Assembly (NCBI RefSeq): GCF_051133435.1
Contig: NZ_JBPGNY010000007.1
Span: forward strand, 1-64,000
DNA: 64,000 nt
Direction: 5' to 3'
Origin: JAAYAO01 sp051133435
GTDB lineage: Bacteria > Actinomycetota > Actinomycetes > Propionibacteriales > Propionibacteriaceae
The translations under genes were made by a program, and so were the position numbers. Positions 33,723-42,330 of the stretch are shown in pieces. Position 1 is the first letter of the stretch. Each line of letters starts with the position of its first letter. A model generated the notes under the pieces. The model was not told the origin of the DNA, searched no databases, and worked only from the letters and a program-made list of their open reading frames with translations.

Positions 33723-34941
33723 CGCTCTTCAACGTCTCCTTGATCGGGATCTCGGGCAGGATGCGGATCCGGCGGGGAACCGCGTAGTCGCTGAGCCGCT
33801 CGGAGCACCAGGCCACCAGGTCGGCATCGGTCACCTCGGCGCCCGATTCCAGGACGACCTCGGCGACCACCATGGTGCCCACCAACGGCGCCTTGCGGCC
33901 GCGCACCGCGGCCCAGGCCACCGCAGGGTGGTTCAGCAGTACCGAGCGCACCTCGGAGGCCGAGGCCTTCGAACCACCGACGTTGATCTCGTCACTGGCG
34001 AGCCGGCCCACGATGTGCACCCGGCCGTCCCGGATCTCGACCCGGTCACCGGTGCGCAACTGCTCACCCATGCCGGCGGCCTGCCATTTGGAGGCGATCA
34101 GCAGTTCTTCGCCGTCCACCGACAGGCGCGGACGGTCGGGGGCGTCGCGGTTCAGCCAGGCCTCGGGAAAACCGGCCAGACCGTCGTGCACCGCGATCGC
34201 GGCGCCGGCCTCCGAGGAGGCGTAGATCCACGACACCCGGGCGTTGGGGTACAGCTCGCGCAGTCGATCCAGAATCGCCTGATCGACCGGTTCACCGCCG
34301 AGGGTGACCTGTTCGAGCTGCAGTTGCTGCATGGTCTCGCCGCTGTTGAACAGGGCCTGACGCCAGAACGTCGGGGTGCCGGACGCGGCGGTGACGCCGT
34401 GTTCCAGGGCGAGGGCGGGCCAGGTGGCCAGTTCGTCGGGTTCGACGAAGACCACGTGCTGGTCGGGCAGGGTCAGCGACAGGGTGACCACCTGCCACCA
34501 GGCGTAGGCGCCGGGGGTGTAGGGGCACAGCCAGGTGCGGGCGGGCTGGTCGGTGGTGACCGTGGTCAGCGAGGTCAGCGTGTGCGCGACCCGCTTGGGT
34601 CGTCCGGTCGAACCGCTGGTCAGCAGCCACACCCGTCCCGGATCGGCCTGGGCCGGGGTCTCGGGTTCGCGGACGGACAACTTGCCGTCCGTGCCGGGGG
34701 TGAGCACCGCGAAGCCGTTGTCGAGCAGGTCGGTGGTCAACGCCTCGTCGACGCGGGTGTCGGCGGCGATCAATGATTCGTGCTCGCCGTTGAGGTGGGT
34801 CCACACCGCCCGGGCCGCGGCGAGGTGGCCGTGACCGAAGACCGCCGACACCGCCGGCATCGGCAGCGTGTCGAGGTCGGCCCAGGTGCTCACCCGGCCG
34901 CCGGCGACGATCCGGTTGTTCGCCCCTCGCAGCTCGCTCAT
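33715..34941 (-). CDS. AMP-dependent acyl ligase (ANL superfamily)
   Basis: A 408-residue adenylating enzyme, shorter than the usual 500. The phosphate loop is LLTSGSTGRPKRV, the A5-type motif is IYASSEAG, the hinge region is TGDRVEI followed by GRLASDEINVGGSKASASEV, and the terminal catalytic-lysine region is IKETLKSDV. The start forms an ATGA overlap with the ACP stop and the end overlaps the SDR start. The arrangement implies that it loads an acyl group onto the ACP. The acyl substrate cannot be read from sequence. Confidence 0.87.
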   Translation of the reverse strand: MSELRGANNRIVAGGRVSTWADLDTLPMPAVSAVFGHGHLAAARAVWTHLNGEHESLIAADTRVDEALTTDLLDNGFAVLTPGTDGKLSVREPETPAQADPGRVWLLTSGSTGRPKRVAHTLTSLTTVTTDQPARTWLCPYTPGAYAWWQVVTLSLTLPDQHVVFVEPDELATWPALALEHGVTAASGTPTFWRQALFNSGETMQQLQLEQVTLGGEPVDQAILDRLRELYPNARVSWIYASSEAGAAIAVHDGLAGFPEAWLNRDAPDRPRLSVDGEELLIASKWQAAGMGEQLRTGDRVEIRDGRVHIVGRLASDEINVGGSKASASEVRSVLLNHPAVAWAAVRGRKAPLVGTMVVAEVVLESGAEVTDADLVAWCSERLSDYAVPRRIRILPEIPIKETLKSDV

Positions 34942-35189
34942 GCCGACTGCAGTGCCTCGATGAAATCGAGGACGTCGCCCACGGTCTCGATCTGGCGCAG
35001 GCCGGGGGCGTCGAAGTTCAGTTCGGTGCCGAGCTCGTCCTCGACGCGCAGGGCGAGTTCGGAGAAGTCGAGCGATCGGAAACCGATCTCGGTGAGGACG
35101 GCCTTGTCATCGGCGGGCAGTTCCTTGCCCTGGTTGCTCAGGACCTCACCCATCAGCTGACGAACTTCATCGCGACTGAGTTGACTCAT
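34938..35189 (-). CDS. Acyl carrier protein
   Basis: An 83-residue acidic helical protein. The phosphopantetheine site is GFRSLDFSEL (Ser39), a variant of the usual DSL motif. The start is taken at MSQLSRDEV (35189) rather than six residues upstream. It is the first gene of the ACP-ligase-SDR cassette, divergent from the pseH-like gene with a 64-base gap that should contain both promoters. Confidence 0.88.
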   Translation of the reverse strand: MSQLSRDEVRQLMGEVLSNQGKELPADDKAVLTEIGFRSLDFSELALRVEDELGTELNFDAPGLRQIETVGDVLDFIEALQSA

Positions 35190-35253
35190 GCGCCGAAGTC
35201 TAGCCACTAACGCGCGGCCTTTAGCATTGTGGCGAGGCGAGAGGACTGCAGAG

Positions 35254-35754
35254 ATGTTGCGTGTGGCGACCGATGAAGACCGTGACCGGGTACTGGCCTG
35301 GCGTAACCACCCGGAGGTGCGCCGGGTATCGCTGAATCAGGATGTGATCAGCCCCGACGACCATGCCCGCTGGTGGCAGAGCCTGATGGCCGACGAGAAG
35401 CGGCTGCTGTTGATCTACGAGCGCGGCGGTACGCCCAGCGGGGTGGTCACCTTCTTCGATATCGACCGCGAAGCCGGGTCGGCCTACTACGGCTACTACC
35501 TGGACAACGCGGGCCTGGAGGAACGCGGCGAACTGCTGCCGGCCTGGATCCAGATCCAGCGCGACGCGGTGAAGTACGCCGACAACGAACTCGGCCTGCA
35601 CCGGCTGGATGCCGATGTGCTCGAGATCAACGAGGGGGTGCGGTCGTTCAACGACCGGATGGGCTTCGTCGAGGTCGACCGGGTCGAACAGGAAATCGGC
35701 GGGGAGACCTTCACCGTGCTGAAGATCCGCCGGAACAGTCCGAACAAGGACTGA
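35254..35754 (+). CDS. pseH: PseH-like GNAT N-acetyltransferase
   Basis: A 166-residue GNAT-fold acyltransferase resembling PseH, which acetylates the 4-amino group of UDP-4-amino-4,6-dideoxy-beta-L-AltNAc. Visible features are WRNHPEVRRVSLN near the N-terminus, GVVTFFDID, the SAYYGYYLD strand, and the late ADVLEINEGVRSFNDRMGF, which is the usual GNAT helix and FN..GF end. The ATG at 35254 has GAGAGG upstream. It is divergent from the ACP cassette, raising the possibility that the acyl donor is an acyl-ACP instead of acetyl-CoA. Confidence 0.8.
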   Translation: MLRVATDEDRDRVLAWRNHPEVRRVSLNQDVISPDDHARWWQSLMADEKRLLLIYERGGTPSGVVTFFDIDREAGSAYYGYYLDNAGLEERGELLPAWIQIQRDAVKYADNELGLHRLDADVLEINEGVRSFNDRMGFVEVDRVEQEIGGETFTVLKIRRNSPNKD

Positions 35755-35778
35755 GGCCGAATGGTGTCTCAGCCTCAG
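35751..35778. terminator. Short bidirectional hairpin between convergent genes
   Basis: A perfect seven-base stem (ctgaggc/gcctcag) with a 14-base loop overlaps the stop codons of both convergent genes. There is no T-tract, so its termination role is tentative. Confidence 0.35.
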
Positions 35779-37160
35779 ATCAGTTTGGCGACCGGCAGGG
35801 CGTAGTAGCGATCCGGTTCCGGGCAGGGACGGGCGAGGTCGAGCCCCTCGGCCAGCCCGGACGGCTCGCCGACCAGCACCGCATCACCGCGGGCCACCGC
35901 TTCGGTGAGGTATTCGTGACCGGCCAGCCCTGCGACCACGGTGCGTGCTCCCAGGGCCATCCCCTCGAACAACGCGGTGGACGAGACCCCGAGCTGCCAG
36001 GTGGCCCGGGCCTGCCACCAATAGGTGGTCGCCGCCCCGGTGCTGTTGCGCGGATCCTCACCGTCCGACACCTCGAGGCCGGCTGCTTCGAGTTCGGCCC
36101 GGCGGGCCGGATCAATCCGCTCGCTGGGGTGCAGCCGGAAGACCACGTGCAGGTCGGGACGCTGGGCGCGCAGCGCCATCGCCCAGGAACCCAACCGGGA
36201 CGAGACGGTGCCCTGGGAGAGCACCAGCACCAGGTTCGGGTCGCGTTCGACCCGATGCGGTAGGTCGCGGGGCAGGTGTGCCGCGCCGATCACCCGGGAG
36301 CTCATCCCGCCCGGCAGATCGACCGTCTCGGGCCAGAAACTGCCGAAGGCCCATAACTGATCGGGGTGTTGGCCGACCGCGGGACGTCCCGGGTAGGAGT
36401 AGCCCAAGTGGTAGGGCGAGATTACCCCGTGCTGCAGTTCGATCACCTCGATGCCGAGGTCCTGGGCAGCGCCCACCCAGTGCTGCTGGAAGTAGCCGAC
36501 CACCACGAAGAACCGCCGGGTGCCCAGGGCCTTGAACACCGCCCGGGTCCAGCGCCGCAGCAGGGCATGTTTCACCGATTCGCGGGTGGCCAGGGCCGCG
36601 ACGTCCACCCGGTGCCCGGTGACCTCGACGATCCGGTCCGACACCTGTTCCAGCCGGGCCAGGTCCCGTCCCCACCAAGACCGACGCAGGGCCGGGACCC
36701 GGCTCACCAGGCGTCCGATCATGCCGGCGGTGGAGATCTGGAAATCCAGCCGGTGGCTGGACGGCAGCGGAATACCGTTGATCGCCGAATCGAGCACCAG
36801 TGCCTCGGGCAGCTCGCGTCGGAGTTGTTCGGTGTACCACTCGGTGCCGGCGGTCTTGCGCGGATGCACCAGGATCACGTCCCGGCGGGGGCCGCGCACC
36901 AGCATCGGGTTGCGGGTCACCACCGCACCGGTGTGGCGCGCGACCAAGGCTGCCTGAGCACCGCGGGTGCGGTGCACGGTGTGGGCCGGGCTTTGGGTGC
37001 CGGTGCGTTCACTCAACGCGGTGAGCAGCCGGTTGCGCACCAGCGGCCAGGGCAGGTGACGTCCGTGCTGCCAGGACAGCAGCTCCAGATCGTCCTCCAG
37101 CGACCAAATCAGCTCACACAGTTCGCGCACCGAAGGCGGCTCAGCGCCGGTATTCCTCAT
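35775..37160 (-). CDS. Capsule-type glycosyltransferase (GT-B, KpsC/sialyltransferase-like)
   Basis: A 461-residue soluble protein. The C-terminal half shows the signature of capsule-polymer GT-B enzymes: ELQHGVISPYHLGYSYPGRP, HPDQLWAFGSFW, VLVLSQGTVSS, VVFRLHPSERI, and WQLGVSSTALFEGMALGARTVVAGL (donor-site Ser-Ser and Glu). The N-terminal ~150 residues are not recognised. Its start overlaps the stop of the GT2 gene by 20 bases, so the two are coupled. It is a candidate for a nonulosonic-acid transferase, but this is inference. Confidence 0.72.
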   Translation of the reverse strand: MRNTGAEPPSVRELCELIWSLEDDLELLSWQHGRHLPWPLVRNRLLTALSERTGTQSPAHTVHRTRGAQAALVARHTGAVVTRNPMLVRGPRRDVILVHPRKTAGTEWYTEQLRRELPEALVLDSAINGIPLPSSHRLDFQISTAGMIGRLVSRVPALRRSWWGRDLARLEQVSDRIVEVTGHRVDVAALATRESVKHALLRRWTRAVFKALGTRRFFVVVGYFQQHWVGAAQDLGIEVIELQHGVISPYHLGYSYPGRPAVGQHPDQLWAFGSFWPETVDLPGGMSSRVIGAAHLPRDLPHRVERDPNLVLVLSQGTVSSRLGSWAMALRAQRPDLHVVFRLHPSERIDPARRAELEAAGLEVSDGEDPRNSTGAATTYWWQARATWQLGVSSTALFEGMALGARTVVAGLAGHEYLTEAVARGDAVLVGEPSGLAEGLDLARPCPEPDRYYALPVAKLI

Positions 37161-38064
37161 GGTTCACCCCCAGCAGGCCCGCGAAGGAACCCGCGGCCGA
37201 ACACAGCCGGCGAAAGCCCTTGATCCGACGATCGGGACGGCCGTTGATCAGGCCGGCGAGCAACAACAGCATCCCGGAACCGAGCCGGGCCACGGCCAGG
37301 GCGATCGACTTCAGCGCCGAGCCGACCCCCGGGGCGATCAGCCGCCGGGCGATGGTGTCGCCGGCGCCGGAACGAAAGGCCCGGTGGGCCAGCCAGCGCA
37401 GCGAGGTGCGCGAGACCGGCACCCGTTCGGTGACCTCGGCCTCTTCGACCCAGCGGATGTCGAACCCGGCCCGGGCCACCCGCAGGAAGAAATGCAGATC
37501 GCTGGAGCCGGTGAACCGGAAGGCCGGGTCGAAGGCGGGGGTCACCTCGTCCAGCACCGCCCGGGTGACCAGGGTGTTGTTCGTATAGGCGTGCGGCAGC
37601 CGGTCGCCGGTGCGGTGTTTGCCCCGGGAGGAATGGACGTCACTGTGCCGGTTCCAGGCCGGCACGCCGGTAGGTAGCAGCCCGTGCACCGGCCCGGTCA
37701 CCACATCGGCACCCGAGCGCTGCCAATAGGTCAGCAGTGCGTCCAGCCAGCCCGGTGGGCACTGCTCATCGTCGTCGACGAAGATCAGCGCATCGTCGTC
37801 GGCGCACAGGTCGACCGAGCGTTGCCGAGCGAAGGGGATGCCGGCCTCGGGTTCGACGCGATAGGTGATCGGAAAGGGCCCGCCGGCCGCGTCCACCACT
37901 TCGCGGGCCGAGCCCTCGGCATCGTTGTCGACCACCACGATGCGCACCGCATAGCGGTCATCGATCTGCTGGGCCTGCACCGAGGCCAGCAGTTCGGCAA
38001 GGAGTTCGGGGCGGCGGTAGGTGATCACTGCCACCGCCACCCGTATCGCGTCAGTCATCGTCAC
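37141..38064 (-). CDS. GT2 family glycosyltransferase
   Basis: A 307-residue GT-A enzyme: AVAVITYRRPELLAELLASV at the N-terminus, VVVDNDAEGSA, the metal-binding FVDDDEQ (about 95-101), a donor/acceptor loop SDLHFFLRVARAGFDIRW, and a C-terminal hydrophobic hairpin (ALAVARLGSGMLLLLAGLI) that suggests membrane attachment. The C-terminal ~90 residues reappear as a decayed relic at 15.7-16.0 kb. It is the first gene of a two-gene operon with the GT-B gene. Upstream is palindrome copy D. Confidence 0.88.
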   Translation of the reverse strand: MTMTDAIRVAVAVITYRRPELLAELLASVQAQQIDDRYAVRIVVVDNDAEGSAREVVDAAGGPFPITYRVEPEAGIPFARQRSVDLCADDDALIFVDDDEQCPPGWLDALLTYWQRSGADVVTGPVHGLLPTGVPAWNRHSDVHSSRGKHRTGDRLPHAYTNNTLVTRAVLDEVTPAFDPAFRFTGSSDLHFFLRVARAGFDIRWVEEAEVTERVPVSRTSLRWLAHRAFRSGAGDTIARRLIAPGVGSALKSIALAVARLGSGMLLLLAGLINGRPDRRIKGFRRLCSAAGSFAGLLGVNHEEYRR

Positions 38065-38130
38065 TCATCGTAGTGCTCGCTTGGTGGAGGGCCCGTACCC
38101 GAACCCCGGCCCAGCGGGGCCCACTGCCTC

Positions 38131-38198
38131 CATATGCAACCCGGACGCGTTCATGCGGCATGAACTACGTGGCGCAGGAACCGTCCGGGTTGCATATG
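38131..38198. repeat. Dispersed long palindromic element, copy D (loop inverted)
   Basis: The left arm begins catatgcaacccggacg and the right arm ends cgtccgggttgcatatg; the inner part gcggca-tgaactacg-tggcgc closes the hairpin with small bulges. The 9-base loop is the exact reverse complement of the loop of copy C, so this copy is inverted relative to copies A and C. It fills the middle of the 292-base gap between divergent genes. The rest of that gap holds only a weak promoter-like pair (TTGGCC at 38287, TGTACC at 38310) and a six-base hairpin ahead of pseI. Confidence 0.88.
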
Positions 38199-38356
38199 CG
38201 AGAAATGGCGCGGGGTCGTGGGTAAGGAAGTATCCGAGTGGGTAACCGGGGGTCGATCGCGATACCGTCACAAGGTGGCCGGACGTTTGGCCAATGGATA
38301 GATAAGTTCTGTACCCTGCGTGAGGCCGGGACCTCGTCCGGCCGGGAGTGAGGATC

Positions 38357-39397
38357 ATGCGGATCGGACGACACCAGGTGGGCCCGGACCATCCCCCGTT
38401 CGTCATCGCCGAGATGTCGGGCAACCACAACGGCAGCCTCGATCGCGCGTTGGACATCGTCCGGATGGCGGCCGACGCCGGGGCCCATGCGCTCAAATTG
38501 CAGACCTATACCGCCGACACGATGACCCTCGACGTCGACAGTGACCGCTTCCGGCTCTCCGACGGCCACGAGTTGTGGGGCGGCCGCACCCTGTACGACC
38601 TCTACACCGAGGCGTCCATGCCCTGGGAATGGCACGAGCCGATCTTCGAGCTCGCCGCCGAACTCGGCATCGAGGCCTTCTCGGCCCCCTTCGACCCGAC
38701 CGCGGTCGACTTTCTGGACGGGCTGGGGGTGCCGGCCTTCAAGATCGCGTCCTCGGAGATCGTCGACCTGCCGCTGATCCGCCATGCGGCGAGCAAGGGC
38801 AAGCCGATGATCATCTCCACCGGCATGGCCTCGGTGGGGGAGGTCTTCAACGCGGTCGAAGCGGCCCGTTCGGTCGGTAACGACGACATCGTGGTGCTGC
38901 AGTGCACCGCGAACTACCCGGCCGACCCGGCGGCGTCCAACCTGCGCGGTATTCCGGTGCTCGCCGATGCCTTCGGCACTCTGGTCGGGCTGTCCGACCA
39001 CACCCTCGGGATCGGTGCGGCGGTCGCCTCGGTGGCCTTCGGTGCCTGCGTGATCGAGAAGCACGTCACCCTCTCGCGCGCCGACGGGGGCGTCGACTCG
39101 GCCTTCTCGCTGGAGGGGCCCGAGTTGGCCGCCCTGGTACGAGAGAGCGAAACCGCTCGCCGCGCGCTGGGTCGTCCGGTGATCGGCGCCGACCAGTCGG
39201 AGGCCGAGGGACTGCGCTTCCGGCGATCGCTGTATGTCACCCGCGATGTCAAAGCAGGCGAAGAAGTGTCGGCCGACAATGTGCGGTCGATCCGTCCGGC
39301 CGGGGGACTGGCCCCGGAGTTGTTCGACCTGGTTGCAGGTCGTCGGTTCACGGTCGACGTGGCCAAGGGCACGCCGCTGTCCTGGGAAGATATCTGA
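38357..39397 (+). CDS. pseI: Pseudaminic acid synthase
   Basis: It condenses phosphoenolpyruvate with 2,4-diacetamido-2,4,6-trideoxy-L-altrose to give pseudaminic acid. The 346-residue NeuB-family protein has a TIM barrel with FVIAEMSGNHNGS, KLQTYTADTMTL, FSAPFD, FKIASSEI, ISTGMAS, LQCTANYPA, GLSDHTLG and IEKHVTLSR, then a C-terminal SAF (antifreeze-like) domain from about RRSLYVTRDVKAGE. The W/Y pattern after the TLD..S loop favours PseI over NeuB/LegI. The ATG at 38357 has GGGAG eight bases upstream; a GTG at 38348 is possible. It heads an operon with the next two genes. Confidence 0.88.
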   Translation: MRIGRHQVGPDHPPFVIAEMSGNHNGSLDRALDIVRMAADAGAHALKLQTYTADTMTLDVDSDRFRLSDGHELWGGRTLYDLYTEASMPWEWHEPIFELAAELGIEAFSAPFDPTAVDFLDGLGVPAFKIASSEIVDLPLIRHAASKGKPMIISTGMASVGEVFNAVEAARSVGNDDIVVLQCTANYPADPAASNLRGIPVLADAFGTLVGLSDHTLGIGAAVASVAFGACVIEKHVTLSRADGGVDSAFSLEGPELAALVRESETARRALGRPVIGADQSEAEGLRFRRSLYVTRDVKAGEEVSADNVRSIRPAGGLAPELFDLVAGRRFTVDVAKGTPLSWEDI

Positions 39398-39447
39398 GTT
39401 CGAGCATCACCCGCCGGTGATGGGAATGCTGGAGGTGTCGGCTCGCC

Positions 39448-42306
39448 GTGTCCAGAAGTGCGACGCAGGACTGGATCGCAGCATCGCTGCAACGAATGAT
39501 CGAACGCGGCCATGACTATTGGCCCAACATGGTGCTGCCGAGTAGCCCCGACTCCCCGATTCTGGTTGTCGAGTTGCTCACCCAGGACATCCGGCTGGCG
39601 ATTCGCCAGTTGACCACCGCGAACGCGATCCGCCGGATCACCCCGGCCCGGCTCGTGGTGCTGATCGGGCCCGACCCGACCTGGCAGAAGGTGGTCTGGG
39701 AGTACTACGACCCCGAGGAACTCACCCGGGTGGCCGAATCCTACGGCGCCGACGCGGTGATTGACCTGGGTCGGGCCGCTGCCGACCTGCCCGCCACCGG
39801 GGCCACGTTGACCGCGGCTGGGCGCACGATCACTATTCCCGACCGGGCCGAGATGGACGCCAAGATCGTCGACGATCTGGTCGATGCCACCGTGGCCCGG
39901 CTGCTGAAGGTGCCGTTCGTCACCGACGAGATCCGCAGCAGCGAGGACTTCGCCCGGATCGACGAGATGACCGACCGCTACGTCCGGATCTACGAAGCCC
40001 TCTTCGCCCGTGAGGCGACCGCCTTCATCACCAGCCACATCGACTACCACCACTGGGGTGCCGGGGTGTTCGCCGCCCTGACCCGCGAGGTGCCGATCCT
40101 GCACGTGCAGGCCACCGGCAGTCTGAAGTCCTACGCCTGGTTCCCCGAGATGGCGCAGCAGACACAGCTGCCCGAGGGTGCGGCCTACCCGACCCTGCGG
40201 ATGCACTTCACCCACCAGATCGCCGAGTTCTTCGAGAACCACATCTGGGCGAACCGAGATGCCCTGCGCGGCGCGGCCGAGTTGACCGTCTGGCGGGCCC
40301 GCAACAACTTCGGACGCCCCTCCTGGTGGCGCGGTGGCGGTGCCCGCTCGACGCTGGAGTATCAGAGCGACGCCGAACGTCACACCATCCGGCAACAGGC
40401 GATGCGCGACCTGGACATGGACCCGGCCAAGCCGGTGGTTGCGGTCTTCGCACACGCCCACTCCGATGCGCTGAAGACCAACCACGAGGCCTTCGAAAGC
40501 CTCGCCCACTGGTTCGACGCCACCGTCGCCTACGCCGCGGAGCATCCGGAGGTGAACTGGCTGATCGTCGATCACCCCGCCCAGTTCATCTACGACGTCA
40601 CCAACCATTTCGAGGTGCTCACCCAGCGCTACGCGGACAAACCGCACATGGTCTTCCGTCCCAGCATGGATATGAGCAAGAGCCGGCTGACCAGCCTGCC
40701 CGACTTGGTGCTGACGGTGCGCGGCAGCGTCTCGAACGAGTACCCGGCCTGGGGTATCCCGGCCCTGCAGGCCGGTTGGTCGGAATGGAGCCACTGCGGC
40801 CTGTCCGAGCGCGCCGACACCCAGGACGAGTACTGGCGCAAACTGGAGGAGTCGATCGCCGCCCTGCTGCGTGGGGCACAGGTGATCACCGATGAGCAGT
40901 TCGAGCGGGCCCGACTGTGGATGTGGGCCTACCGTGGTATCACCGATGTGCGCTCGCCACTGGTGCCGCCGTGGGAGTTCAAGAAGGACAACGGCCTGTA
41001 CGACGAACTCACCGTCACGATGGGCTATGTCGAGGCCGAGGGCGACTCGGTGATGTCGGCGGTGCGCCGACTGTGGCGCCGCCGCCAGGCCCTGTTGACG
41101 CAAGTGGACTTCGACCAGCCGGTCGCCGACCTGATCGAGGACCTCGCACCGCTGGGCGTCGATCACCTGGTCGAGCCGCGCAGCGCAGGATTCTCCACCC
41201 ACTTCGACATTCCGGTCGAACCGATCCCGGCCGACGAACGCGTCACCGCCGGCACCACCGAAGGCCTGATGGTGATGGACGGGATGGTGCGCGGTGTCGG
41301 CATCATCTCCCGGATCCGCAACAACTACGCCCTGCTGGGCTTCAAGGCTCCCCGCTTCGACGGCCCGGTACGGGTCTCGCTCGACCTGTGTGTGGACCAG
41401 GCCAGCGAAACCGAGACCACCAAGGTGCGTGCCTGGGCCGCGCGCAAGGCCCGGATCCAGGCCGGTGGCGATGAGGACGAACTGGTGGAGCTGCCCCCGC
41501 TGCCACCGCACCGGCTGGTGCAGATCACCACCCGGGGACGCGAGGTGGCCCTGGTGGCCCTGGAATCGCGGCGCACCTGCCGGCAACAGGTCGAGTTCAT
41601 CTTGCAGCCCGATGAGGTCGACCCCGACGGCCTCACCCTGCTGGAGTTCTACGGCCTGGACGCCAACGATCTGGGTATTCGCGAGTACGGCCTGGTCGGC
41701 GTGCGGATCGACGGCATCACCATGACCACCGCCGAGGAACCGAGCTGCCCCACCCAGGTCACCGGTACCGGACGTTCGGAGCGGCAGACCCTGATCACGG
41801 TGATGCCCGGTGACGATTCCGCCCGGGTGCAGATCGGCTGGGCGCCCGGCCCGAGCAAACCGGCCCCGGCTCCGACGGCTCCGGTGAACCCGGTGCCCCA
41901 GCCCGCCCCGGCGACCGCAGCAGAGCCCGCACCCGAGCCCGCGAAGCCTGCCGTCCAGCGACCCGCCGCTGAGCGCTACACCCCAGCCGGGGCGGCGAGG
42001 TTCGCCAAGCGCAATCTGCGCAAGGCCCGCAAGAAGCTGCGCGGGGCCCGTCAGCGGATGTGGAAGGCACGTCAGCAGGTCACCCGTACCGTGGTCGCCC
42101 AGGTGACCCCGCCGCGGGAGCCGTCGGCGCAGGTCTATCGCTGGGTCGAGGGCCGGTTGCAGCCGGCCGACCCGGCGAAGTGGTCGTTCTCCGAGCGGAA
42201 GCTCACCCTGGCGGCCGATTCCGCGCCGCTGGTGATTGCCTACGATGCTGGTAGCACGGCGTCGTCGGGAGTGGTCACCCACGACATCGCGGTAGCGTCG
42301 CAGTAG
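39448..42306 (+). CDS. Large capsule-locus protein, probable GT-B transferase with basic tail
   Basis: A 952-residue protein. Residues 1-540 resemble GT-B capsule transferases: VTDEIR..EDFARIDEM, a membrane-free Rossmann-like region with KPVVAVFAHAHSDALKT, WLIVDHPAQFIYDVT, and PDLVLTVRGSVSNEYPAWGIPAL, which looks like a donor-site loop. Residues about 560-790 are beta-rich and may be a carbohydrate-binding module. A Pro/Ala linker (about 803-842) precedes a very basic amphipathic helix (about 850-880, RNLRKARKKLRGARQRMWK) suited to membrane binding. GTG 39448 is the likely start, with GGAGG 13 bases before it. The gene lies between pseI and a methyltransferase-like gene, so a role in adding or modifying pseudaminic acid is inferred. 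Confidence 0.6.
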   Translation: MSRSATQDWIAASLQRMIERGHDYWPNMVLPSSPDSPILVVELLTQDIRLAIRQLTTANAIRRITPARLVVLIGPDPTWQKVVWEYYDPEELTRVAESYGADAVIDLGRAAADLPATGATLTAAGRTITIPDRAEMDAKIVDDLVDATVARLLKVPFVTDEIRSSEDFARIDEMTDRYVRIYEALFAREATAFITSHIDYHHWGAGVFAALTREVPILHVQATGSLKSYAWFPEMAQQTQLPEGAAYPTLRMHFTHQIAEFFENHIWANRDALRGAAELTVWRARNNFGRPSWWRGGGARSTLEYQSDAERHTIRQQAMRDLDMDPAKPVVAVFAHAHSDALKTNHEAFESLAHWFDATVAYAAEHPEVNWLIVDHPAQFIYDVTNHFEVLTQRYADKPHMVFRPSMDMSKSRLTSLPDLVLTVRGSVSNEYPAWGIPALQAGWSEWSHCGLSERADTQDEYWRKLEESIAALLRGAQVITDEQFERARLWMWAYRGITDVRSPLVPPWEFKKDNGLYDELTVTMGYVEAEGDSVMSAVRRLWRRRQALLTQVDFDQPVADLIEDLAPLGVDHLVEPRSAGFSTHFDIPVEPIPADERVTAGTTEGLMVMDGMVRGVGIISRIRNNYALLGFKAPRFDGPVRVSLDLCVDQASETETTKVRAWAARKARIQAGGDEDELVELPPLPPHRLVQITTRGREVALVALESRRTCRQQVEFILQPDEVDPDGLTLLEFYGLDANDLGIREYGLVGVRIDGITMTTAEEPSCPTQVTGTGRSERQTLITVMPGDDSARVQIGWAPGPSKPAPAPTAPVNPVPQPAPATAAEPAPEPAKPAVQRPAAERYTPAGAARFAKRNLRKARKKLRGARQRMWKARQQVTRTVVAQVTPPREPSAQVYRWVEGRLQPADPAKWSFSERKLTLAADSAPLVIAYDAGSTASSGVVTHDIAVASQ

Positions 42307-42330
42307 CGCCACAACCGAGAGAAGAGGCAG

